From assembly GCA_023409735.1 (NCBI GenBank), contig JAEYRB010000045.1:1-35892 (forward strand): DNA of 35,892 nt, read 5' to 3'. This document shows, piece by piece, positions 17,352-24,511 of the stretch. The notes under the pieces are model-generated. The model was not told the DNA's origin. It saw only the letters and a list, made by a program, of their open reading frames with translations, and made no database searches. Position 1 is the stretch's first letter, and every line of letters starts with the position of its first letter. The position numbers were made by a program, and so were the translations under genes. This stretch comes from Bacillota bacterium. GTDB taxonomy: Bacteria; Bacillota; Clostridia; Acetivibrionales; DTU013.

Positions 17352-18371
17352 ATGAGAGACCAGTTGAACAACATAAAGCTGGAAGCAGAGAAAAAATTGT
17401 CAGCTGTGAAATCTGCAGCTGATCTTGAGAACCTGCGTTTGATGTATCTTGGCAAAAAAGGAGAGCTGACTGCAGTTCTTAGAGGAATGGGAGCTTTGAC
17501 TGCGGAAGAACGACCTGTTATTGGGCAGCTTGCAAATGATGTGCGAAGCTTTATTGAAGGAAAGCTTGAGCAGGCACTAAAAAATATTCAGAAGCAGGAG
17601 CAGGAGGAACGGCTCAAGACTGAAGCAATTGATGTTACAATACCTGGAAAACGTCATGCCATAGGTCATAAGCATCCACTGAGTATTGTAATTGATGAAA
17701 TTACTGAAATATTCACCTCTATGGGGTATCAGATTGCAGAGGGTCCTGAGGTTGAGCTGGACTACTACAATTTCGAGGCGTTGAATCTGCCCGTAGGTCA
17801 TCCGGCAAGAGATACACAGGATACCTTCTATGTTAATGACAAAATACTGCTTCGTACTCAGACATCACCTGTTCAGATAAGAGTTATGGAGAATAATAAA
17901 CCACCTATTAAGATAATATGCCCGGGTAGAGTTTACCGCTCGGATGCAGTAGATGCAACTCATTCACCTATATTCAATCAGGTCGAGGCCCTGGTTGTCG
18001 ATCATGGTGTAACCATGGGAGATCTTGTTGGTACACTTCAGTTATTTGCACGCAGCTTGTTCGGAGAGAATACAAAAATAAGGCTCAGGCCGCATCATTT
18101 CCCGTTCACAGAGCCAAGTGCAGAGGTCGATGTTACTTGTTGGGCCTGTGGTGGAAAAGGCTGCAGAGTATGTAAGAATGAGGGTTGGATCGAGATACTC
18201 GGTGCAGGAATGGTACACCCTAAGGTGCTTGAAACATGCGGTATTGATTCCAAGGAGTATAGTGGCTTTGCATTTGGACTCGGTGCGGAAAGAACCGCAA
18301 TGGGAAGATATAATATAGATGACCTGAGACTTCTATACGAAAATGATGTACGCTTCCTGAAGCAGTTTTAA
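17352..18371 (+). CDS. pheS: Phenylalanyl-tRNA synthetase alpha subunit
   Basis: 339 residues from ATG 17352, chosen because AAGGAGG (17337-17343) precedes it; an upstream in-frame ATG at 17328 has no such site. Class II aminoacyl-tRNA synthetase catalytic subunit: N-terminal coiled coil (about 1-85), then motif 2 (RVYRSDAVDATHSPIFNQVE) and motif 3 (FAFGLGAERTAMGRYNIDD). A CWACGGKGCRVC stretch is typical of Firmicute PheS. It forms the alpha2-beta2 enzyme with PheT, encoded 179 bases downstream, and is controlled by the T-box leader. Confidence 0.98.
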   Translation: MRDQLNNIKLEAEKKLSAVKSAADLENLRLMYLGKKGELTAVLRGMGALTAEERPVIGQLANDVRSFIEGKLEQALKNIQKQEQEERLKTEAIDVTIPGKRHAIGHKHPLSIVIDEITEIFTSMGYQIAEGPEVELDYYNFEALNLPVGHPARDTQDTFYVNDKILLRTQTSPVQIRVMENNKPPIKIICPGRVYRSDAVDATHSPIFNQVEALVVDHGVTMGDLVGTLQLFARSLFGENTKIRLRPHHFPFTEPSAEVDVTCWACGGKGCRVCKNEGWIEILGAGMVHPKVLETCGIDSKEYSGFAFGLGAERTAMGRYNIDDLRLLYENDVRFLKQF

Positions 18372-18550
18372 TAAAATTCCTTAGCTTTGATTTATTGCAT
18401 ACATGAGCTATATAAGGCATTTGCGATGTAACCTCAATAAGTCCTGAGGCGTGGTATATGACAGCTAGTGCAAGCAGCTATGTTTCAGATTGACTGAAGA
18501 TATAAGAACATGATTCATCGCATAAGACCAACAAGAAGGGAGATATATAA

Positions 18551-20941
18551 ATGAAATTACCGCTTAAATGGTTAAAGGATTATACAGATATAAATGTAAC
18601 ACCTAAGGAGTATGCGGACGCACTTACTATGTCCGGCTCAAAGGTGGAGGAGATAATAACGCTTGGTGATGATATAAGCAAGGTCGTTGTTGGAAGGATA
18701 ACCTCGATTGAAAAGCATCCTGACTCAGACCATCTTCAGATATGTCAGGTGGATGTAGGAAATGAGGCAATACAGATTGTAACCGGGGCACAGAATGTAA
18801 AAGTAAATGACCTGGTACCTGTAGCACTGGACGGATCTCTACTTCCCGGAGGAAAGGAAATAAAGAAAGGGAAGCTTCGCGGTGTTGAATCCTGCGGAAT
18901 GATGTGCTCCATTGGTGAGCTTAATGTCTCAAAGGAGGAATTCCCAAATGCCATAGAGGATGGAATATTCATTCTAGAAGGCGATCCTGAGCCGGGAACA
19001 GATATAAAAAAGATACTTGGACTTGATGAAACGGTAATCGATTTTGAAATAACCTCTAACAGGCCGGATTGTTTCAGTATTATCGGGCTTGCAAGGGAAT
19101 CGGCAGCTACCTTTGATAAGGAGTTCAATATACCTGAAATAAAGGTTCAGGAATTGGGCGATTCAGTACAGGGTAAAGCATCTGTTGAAATAAAAGCACC
19201 GGAGCTTTGCTCGCGCTATGCCGCCAGAATAGTCACTGATGTTAAAATTGAGCCGTCGCCTGATTGGATGAAGGAACGACTTAAGGCATCCGGTGTAAGA
19301 CCAATTAATAATATAGTTGACATAACCAACTATGTAATGCTTGAAATGGGACAGCCAATGCATGCCTTTGATCTTGAATACCTGAAGGGGCATCAGATTA
19401 TAGTCAGGAAAGCTGAAGATGGAGAAAAGATGAAGACTCTGGACGATCAGGACAGGGTGCTTGACTCATCCATGCTGGTTATTGCCGATGCAGATAGGGC
19501 GGTTGCGGTTGCAGGCGTTATGGGTGGAGCAAATAGCGAGATCATGCCGGAAACCAAAGCTATATTATTTGAATCAGCTACATTTGATGGAATATCTGTG
19601 AGGCTTACGGCAAAGAAGCTGGGAATGAGAACAGAAGCCTCCAGTCGCTTCGAAAAGGGACTTGATCCTGAAAATGCACTTAATGCCGTTAACAGAGCAG
19701 CACAGCTGGTAGAACAGCTTGGTGCAGGTAAAGTCTGCAAGGGGGTAATCGACTGCTATCCTGTTAAAAAGGAAAAGAAAAGGATACCATTTGACGCTGA
19801 ACGTATAAATGCTTTTCTGGGAACAGATATAAGCAGGGAAAAGATGGAGAGTGTATTTGCTAGGCTTGAAATTGGAGTTAACAGTGACGGGACTGTGTCA
19901 GCACCTACCTTCAGGCCGGATCTGGAGTGCGATGCAGACATAGCTGAGGAGGTTGCAAGGTTCTATGGCTACAACAATATTAAGGCAACACTGCTTGAGG
20001 GAAAAGCAACAACTATCGGCGGAAGAACATGGTCACAGAAAATTGACCAGATAATTCGCCAGACGATGCTCTCTTGTGGCTTGTCGGAGATATATACCTA
20101 CTCGTTCACAAGCCCTAAGGTATTTGATATGATAAATCTTCCTGAGGACAGTGAGCTAAGAAAAACCGTGACCATTACTAATCCATTAGGTGAGGATTTC
20201 AGCATAATGAGGACAACAACTATTCCTGATATGCTTGAGGTGCTTGCCAACAATTACAACAAGAGAGTCGATGAGGCTAGATTGTTTGAAGTTTCAAAGG
20301 TGTATATGCCTAAGAGCCTCCCGTTGACAGAGCTTCCGTATGAAAAGCCTGTATTGACGCTCGGAATGTATGGAAATTTGGATTTCTACGATATGACAGG
20401 TGTCGTGGAGGAGCTTATGTCAGCACTTGGAATAAGGAATTACAAGCTTGAGCCGTTGAGAGACGATCCAACCTTCCATCCCGGCAGGACAGCAAGGCTT
20501 ATCATTAGCGGCAGGGAATGCGGCATAATTGGCGAAATACACCCGGAGGTTGTACAGAAATTCGGTGCTGCACAGAGAAATTATATTGCAGTGATAGATA
20601 TAGAGCCACTGAAGGGAAATGCGTCACTCATGGCCGAATATAAGCCTCTGCCTAAATTCCCTGCAGTATCTAGAGATATTGCAATGCTGGTTGATGACAG
20701 CGTAATGGTCAAGGAAATAGAACAGATAATCAGCCGGAGAGCAGGAAATATACTGGAGCAGATAAAGCTGTTTGACGTATATAAAGGAAAGCAGGTACCA
20801 GACGGAAAGAAGAGTGTTGCTTACTCAATTACCTTCAGAGCAGCTGACAGAACGCTCACGGATGAAGAGGTAGCAAAGGCAATGAGCAATATAACAACAA
20901 CATTGTCCGAGAAGCTGGGAGCGCAGCTGAGACAGGCATAA
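18551..20941 (+). CDS. pheT: Phenylalanyl-tRNA synthetase beta subunit
   Basis: 796 residues from ATG 18551 behind AAGGGAG. Domain order is standard: N-terminal B1, an EMAP-like tRNA-binding domain (about 40-150, with IVTGAQNVKVNDLVPVAL), B3/B4 editing region (about 205-390, with RPINNIVDITNYVMLEMGQP), B5 (about 405-475), a pseudo-catalytic core, and a C-terminal ferredoxin-fold anticodon-binding domain (about 700-796, with KFPAVSRDIAMLVDD). Full length for the family. Cotranscribed with pheS. A dispersed repeat (T2) lies about 120 bases after the stop. Confidence 0.98.
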   Translation: MKLPLKWLKDYTDINVTPKEYADALTMSGSKVEEIITLGDDISKVVVGRITSIEKHPDSDHLQICQVDVGNEAIQIVTGAQNVKVNDLVPVALDGSLLPGGKEIKKGKLRGVESCGMMCSIGELNVSKEEFPNAIEDGIFILEGDPEPGTDIKKILGLDETVIDFEITSNRPDCFSIIGLARESAATFDKEFNIPEIKVQELGDSVQGKASVEIKAPELCSRYAARIVTDVKIEPSPDWMKERLKASGVRPINNIVDITNYVMLEMGQPMHAFDLEYLKGHQIIVRKAEDGEKMKTLDDQDRVLDSSMLVIADADRAVAVAGVMGGANSEIMPETKAILFESATFDGISVRLTAKKLGMRTEASSRFEKGLDPENALNAVNRAAQLVEQLGAGKVCKGVIDCYPVKKEKKRIPFDAERINAFLGTDISREKMESVFARLEIGVNSDGTVSAPTFRPDLECDADIAEEVARFYGYNNIKATLLEGKATTIGGRTWSQKIDQIIRQTMLSCGLSEIYTYSFTSPKVFDMINLPEDSELRKTVTITNPLGEDFSIMRTTTIPDMLEVLANNYNKRVDEARLFEVSKVYMPKSLPLTELPYEKPVLTLGMYGNLDFYDMTGVVEELMSALGIRNYKLEPLRDDPTFHPGRTARLIISGRECGIIGEIHPEVVQKFGAAQRNYIAVIDIEPLKGNASLMAEYKPLPKFPAVSRDIAMLVDDSVMVKEIEQIISRRAGNILEQIKLFDVYKGKQVPDGKKSVAYSITFRAADRTLTDEEVAKAMSNITTTLSEKLGAQLRQA

Positions 20942-21062
20942 GTAAAGCTAAGGTACAGCTTAGGTATATGTTGCAATGGTTAATTAACACAGCGGTACAA
21001 TACTGCATGATGTAATATAATGATGAAAAAATGACTATTCAGGTGTGATAATAGTGAGCTAT

Positions 21063-21110
21063 TGCACAATAACGAAAACCGAGGCTCCATTTGCAAGAGC
21101 ATTATGTGCA
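21063..21110 (+). repeat. 3'-end dispersed repeat, copy T2 (after pheT)
   Basis: Matches the element after galE (11781-11834). The core runs from ACGAAAACCGAGGC into TCCATTTGCAAGAGC and the ends are complementary (TGCACAATAA with TTATGTGCA, one base bulged). In this copy GCTC pairs with GAGC around the CATTTGCAA loop. Same orientation as copy T1 relative to the upstream gene. Confidence 0.7.
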
Positions 21111-21130
21111 CTAAGAGATTTGATGAGCAT

Positions 21131-21193
21131 AATAAAAGTCACGGGGGCTTTGAGCCTCTCTCGCCTTTTTGATGTAGCCCTTCGGTCAACGTC
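21131..21193 (+). repeat. Two-hairpin dispersed repeat, copy R2
   Basis: Aligns with copies at 6276-6338 (inverted) and 23683-23744: it begins AATAAAAG, has a central GC-rich hairpin with loop TTTGA, then TTTTTGATGTAGCCCTTCGG and ends CAACGTC. The first arm (AAAAGTCACGGGG) is the same sequence as the arm of the adjacent spore-protein terminator at 21202-21214. Confidence 0.75.
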
Positions 21194-21202
21194 CATTAAT
21201 TA

Positions 21203-21233
21203 AAAGTCACGGGGACAGTATCTCCGTGACTTT
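21203..21233 (-). terminator. Terminator of the small acid-soluble spore protein gene
   Basis: AAAGTCACGGGGA (21203-21215) pairs with TCTCCGTGACTTT (21221-21233), 13 pairs with one wobble, loop CAGTA. Read on the minus strand it is followed by a T run (CTTTTAATTAA). Confidence 0.85.
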
Positions 21234-21246
21234 GTTTTTGTATATA

Positions 21247-21468
21247 TTACTGCATCTGTTCTTCGGCTCTCTGTATCATCTTTTTAACCATTTGCCCGCC
21301 TATTGGACCGCCTTCATGACCATTCTGCGCAGAAGTAAGATCTCCCTTGTAGTGGTCATTGTTTTCCTTTGTGAATTGTTCACGTCCGATTTCCTTTGCA
21401 CACTCCATCTTGAACCTGGTGAGAGCAGCTCTCTTATCGGGTACTAACGGTGTTTTTGGACTTGACAT
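21247..21468 (-). CDS. Alpha/beta-type small acid-soluble spore protein
   Basis: 73 residues, ATG at 21466-21468 with GGGAGGC as ribosome binding site. The family signature is clear: KRAALTRFKMECAKEIG (12-28) containing the germination protease region, and GDLTSAQNGHEGGPIGGQMV (42-61). These proteins coat and protect DNA in dormant spores and are degraded by the Gpr protease at germination; the sequence around EIG fits the usual cleavage region. Single gene between pheT and pgi. Expression should be forespore-specific, but I could not identify a sigma-G promoter by eye. Confidence 0.93.
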   Translation of the reverse strand: MSSPKTPLVPDKRAALTRFKMECAKEIGREQFTKENNDHYKGDLTSAQNGHEGGPIGGQMVKKMIQRAEEQMQ

Positions 21469-21912
21469 ATATACGCCTCCCTTCTATTCGGCTTTTAGTT
21501 TGCTTTCTGCCGTTATGTTCGGCTTTGTGTCTTGCTTTTGCTTTTAGTTTGTCTTAAAGCTTGTTTTATTTTTGCATTCTAACTGTCTTTATTTTGAACT
21601 TATTTTTGAATAATAAACTGTAAATTCATACATAATGGAATCATAGTTGTAAATGTGGCCAAGTTTGCAAAGCTGTAAGAAGTCATTGGAGTATAAATAG
21701 CATTAACTGGAGTCTATGTGTAACGTTTAATGAGGATGCACGGAAAAGTAAAAAGGATCATGCGCCTGAAAACCTGGCCTTGCTCAACAAGCCGGCCTTG
21801 AATATATTAAAGATTAATACGTCTAAAAAGAAAATTATTAGAAAGAAGAAGCGGTACTTTCGATAAATATCTAAAAGGATTTTTGGCTGGAAATAGTTTT
21901 CATGAGTAGGCC
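21469..21912. other. Intergenic region between the spore protein gene and pgi
   Basis: No gene seen. Positions 21480-21600 are rich in T with repeated CTTTTAGTTTG words (near 21494 and 21540). The remainder is AT-rich unique sequence. Confidence 0.5.
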
Positions 21913-21950
21913 GTGGCACATAAAATGGGTCTGTGGTACATAAAATTGGT
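21913..21950 (+). repeat. Two 18-bp direct repeats upstream of the pgi promoter
   Basis: GTGGCACATAAAATGGGT (21913-21930) and GTGGTACATAAAATTGGT (21933-21950) differ at two positions and are 20 bp apart start to start, ending 5 bases before the -35. Their spacing of about two helical turns suggests a tandem protein-binding site. Confidence 0.6.
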
Positions 21951-21954
21951 AATA

Positions 21955-21992
21955 TTGATTATTTATTAACAATCTGATATAATTTATCAGAT
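21955..21992 (+). promoter_or_regulatory. pgi promoter with a palindrome over the -10
   Basis: TTGATT (21955-21960), a 17-base spacer, TATAAT (21978-21983). A perfect 8-bp dyad ATCTGATA (21972-21979) / TATCAGAT (21985-21992) spans the -10, where a bound repressor would block RNA polymerase. Confidence 0.7.
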
Positions 21993-22049
21993 AAATTTGT
22001 ATTTAAACAGCTACATTTGCATTTTAGCATACATAAGGAGGCATTAATA

Positions 22050-23399
22050 ATGCAGAAACTTGGATTTGATTATTCAAAAGCACTATCATTTGTTAACGAA
22101 TCAGAAATTTTCAATTTCTCAGAATTCATAAAAGCAGCTCATGACATGCTTCATAACGGGACGGGTGCAGGAAGTGATTTTACAGGATGGGTAGACCTGC
22201 CTAAAGCATATGACAAAGAAGAATTCGCAAGAATTAAGGCTTCGGCTGAAAAAATTAAGTCAGACTCAGATGCGCTTGTGGTAATCGGTATCGGTGGCTC
22301 ATACCTTGGCGCAAGGGCAGCTATTGAAGCACTTTCACATTCATTTTACAATCTGATGCCAAAGACAGAAAGGAGAACGCCGGAAATTTACTTTGTAGGC
22401 AACAGCATAAGCTCAACATACATCGCAGAGCTTTTTGAACTGTTGAAGGGAAAGGATATTTCTGTAAACGTAATCTCCAAATCGGGCACAACTACTGAGC
22501 CTGCGCTTGCTTTCAGGGTATTGAGAGAGTATATGGAAAACAAGTATGGAAAAACAGGAGCTGCAAAAAGGATATACGCTACAACAGACAAGGCAAGAGG
22601 AGCACTTAAGAAGCTGGCAGATGAGGAAGGCTATGAAAGCTTCATAATACCTGATGATGTAGGAGGCAGATATTCTGTGCTTACACCTGTTGGACTTCTT
22701 CCAATAGCTGTTGCAGGAATTGATATTGATGCAATGATGAAGGGCGCAGCTGATGCATGCAGCCTTTATAACAATCCTGATGTTAAGACCAATGAATGCT
22801 ATCAATATGCTGCAGTAAGAAACGCGTTGTACAGGAAGGGAAAGACCACTGAAATTATGGTTAATTATGAGCCATCACTGCATTTCCTTACAGAATGGTG
22901 GAAGCAGCTCTATGGTGAGAGCGAGGGTAAGGATCAGAAGGGTATTTTCCCTGCAGGTGTTGATTTCACGACTGACCTGCACTCAATGGGACAGTACGTA
23001 CAGGACGGCCTTCGCAATATTTTTGAGACAGTGATCAATGTAGAAGAGCCAAGAAAGAATATGACCATCAAGGAAGATAAGGACAATCTGGATGGGCTTA
23101 ATTTCCTGACAGGCAAGGATATAGACCTGGTTAATAAAAAGGCCATGCAGGGTACTATTCTTGCTCATACAGATGGAGGGGTACCTAACTTTGTATTGAA
23201 CATACCTAAAATGGACAGCTACTGGTTCGGTAATGTTGTGTATTTCTTCGAAAAGGCATGCGGAATAAGCGGATATTTGCTTGGTGTGAATCCGTTCAAC
23301 CAGCCGGGTGTTGAAGCTTATAAGAAAAATATGTTTGCGCTTCTTGGAAAACCGGGATACGAGGCAGAGAAGGAAAAGCTGGAGAAGAGGTTAGGCTAA
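22050..23399 (+). CDS. pgi: Glucose-6-phosphate isomerase
   Basis: 449 residues from ATG 22050, chosen for AAGGAGG (22035-22041); a TTG at 22017 opens the frame earlier but lacks this support. Interconverts glucose-6-phosphate and fructose-6-phosphate. Sugar-isomerase features: VVIGIGGSYLGARAA (about 72-86), SKSGTTTEPALAFR phosphate-binding region, DDVGGRYSVLTPVGLLP, and HTDGGVPNFVLNIP and NPFNQPGVEAYK near the C-terminus. Length matches the short Firmicute type. It connects the glucose phosphate from galactose catabolism to glycolysis, though it lies about 10 kb from the gal genes. Confidence 0.97.
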   Translation: MQKLGFDYSKALSFVNESEIFNFSEFIKAAHDMLHNGTGAGSDFTGWVDLPKAYDKEEFARIKASAEKIKSDSDALVVIGIGGSYLGARAAIEALSHSFYNLMPKTERRTPEIYFVGNSISSTYIAELFELLKGKDISVNVISKSGTTTEPALAFRVLREYMENKYGKTGAAKRIYATTDKARGALKKLADEEGYESFIIPDDVGGRYSVLTPVGLLPIAVAGIDIDAMMKGAADACSLYNNPDVKTNECYQYAAVRNALYRKGKTTEIMVNYEPSLHFLTEWWKQLYGESEGKDQKGIFPAGVDFTTDLHSMGQYVQDGLRNIFETVINVEEPRKNMTIKEDKDNLDGLNFLTGKDIDLVNKKAMQGTILAHTDGGVPNFVLNIPKMDSYWFGNVVYFFEKACGISGYLLGVNPFNQPGVEAYKKNMFALLGKPGYEAEKEKLEKRLG

Positions 23400-23463
23400 T
23401 ATTATGGCTCTGTGTCAATAGTTGGGGCAGGCCTCTAGCAAAAAAAAATATTGATATATTTTT

Positions 23464-23592
23464 CTGGCAGATAATCTAGTGTTTTGTAACACTTCATTGT
23501 TGTAGATCATTCGAAGTGTTACAAAGACACATCCATGAATAAAGTGGTCTGTATGAATCAGACCACATAGTTAGTAAATAGGTTACTGCCAG
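23464..23592. ncRNA. Candidate three-way-junction structured RNA downstream of pgi
   Basis: Three nested helices fit one RNA. P1 is CTGGCAG (23464-23470) with CTGCCAG (23586-23592). P2 is 13 pairs, TTTGTAACACTTC (23483-23495) with GAAGTGTTACAAA (23513-23525). P3 is GTGGTCTG (23544-23551) with CAGACCAC (23559-23566). P1 encloses both hairpins and is followed by TTTTATTTTA, like a terminator tail. It could be a small RNA, a complex 3' end of pgi, or a folded mobile-element remnant. No family is recognised. Confidence 0.4.
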
Positions 23593-23682
23593 TTTTATTT
23601 TATATGGATATCAAACAGAGGCTGAGCTGATACCGCAGCTGGGTTATGTCACGAAACAGGCTGTAGTAAGTAAGGCTCGCTA

Positions 23683-23744
23683 AATAAAAGTTTCATGAGC
23701 ATCGAACTCCTGAAACTTTTTGCTGTAGCCCTTCGGGCAACGCC
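23683..23744 (+). repeat. Two-hairpin dispersed repeat, copy R3
   Basis: Best-formed copy of the family. Hairpin 1 is AAAAGTTTCATGAG with CTCCTGAAACTTTT around loop CATCGAA and runs into a T tract. Hairpin 2 is GCCC-TTC-GGGC within TGTAGCCCTTCGGGCAACG. Copies R1 and R2 share both hairpins. Confidence 0.75.
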
Positions 23745-23908
23745 ATAAATGTGGGCGCCGGTGAATCGCCGTCCGTGGCTATACACCGGTGGTTGCACCA
23801 TCCGTGGTGCACCTTGTAGTTCCTTGTGCCACATTCCAGCTTCGCCATTACTTCACAGCCTGTAATGTTCCTGCACAAGCTGCATGTACCCAGCTTAGCC
23901 TCCGTTCT
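23745..23908. other. GC-rich hairpin-bearing stretch next to the transposase remnant
   Basis: More GC-rich than its surroundings. Contains TGCACCA-TCCG-TGGTGCA (about 23794-23811) and CACCGG/CCGGTG pairings between about 23757 and 23791. No intact gene. It lies between repeat R3 and the 3' end of the ISL3 transposase remnant and may be the decayed end of that element. Confidence 0.45.
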
Positions 23909-24106
23909 CTATACGGGCATAATATGTAGTATGCGATTCCTAAACCTCTTGAAATTCTTAACTCCAAAAGCATTTCTCTTAATTACCTTGATTTTGTTAT
24001 TCACTCCCTCAGAATATCTATTAGAAAATAGATATTCCAACGAGTTGAATTTCATCATGCCAGGTTCAATAGAGTTTTTTACATGCTTGAAATTCAGGCA
24101 ATCCAT
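23909..24106 (-). pseudogene. ISL3-family transposase, C-terminal remnant
   Basis: The minus-strand frame reads NRYSEGVNNKIKVIKRNAFG then VKNFKRFRNRILHI before its stop. This is the well-conserved C-terminal end of ISL3-family transposases, including the catalytic-region glutamate in the EGVNNKIK motif. Only about 65 codons remain. In-frame stops lie immediately upstream (around 24107-24125) and the DDE core is missing, so it is not functional. No clear terminal inverted repeats or target duplication were found. It marks an old insertion between pgi and the clostripain-like gene. Confidence 0.8.
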
Positions 24107-24388
24107 AACCTATCGCCATCATGCTCCGTATTAAAGCCGATCCATGATTTCAATGATTGCGATAACACCTTGATACAGTAGAATAGGTATATTATTTAAA
24201 AGCTAAACCATATGAACAGGTATTCTTATTGTCCTGGCCTGATCGGTACTGTATAAAATAGTTATTTATGTAATATTAACTCTGATAAACGTGATTCGTG
24301 TGAAAAAAAACGTTTTTCATGCAAATGAAGTTCTTAATATATTTTTATTGATAAACTGGATACAGGGAATAACCCTAAAGTATTACAT

Positions 24389-24469
24389 ATGATGGAGGGA
24401 TTCAATGAGAAAATTAATGAGATCAAAAAATGCAAAGAGCTTATGCAGCAAGGTATAATTACCTGTTGA
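24389..24469 (+). pseudogene. Possible SHOCT-type short C-terminal domain remnant
   Basis: A 26-codon frame reading EKINEIKKCKELMQQGIIT then a stop. It resembles the start of a SHOCT domain (xIxKLKELxxxGIITxEEF), which is normally the C-terminal end of a longer protein. There is no matching upstream gene and no clear ribosome binding site. Low confidence; a chance match is possible at this length. Confidence 0.3.
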
Positions 24470-24511
24470 GTTTGAAACACAGAAGAAACTGATTTAAATA
24501 TAGGAGGATTT

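Noticed and set aside
21913..21950. CRISPR-like repeat upstream of pgi
   Set aside because: Only two units with a 2-base gap, no spacers and no cas genes.
23826..24134. 102-codon plus-strand frame downstream of pgi
   Set aside because: It is the antisense shadow of the ISL3 transposase remnant, whose minus-strand translation carries the recognisable motif.
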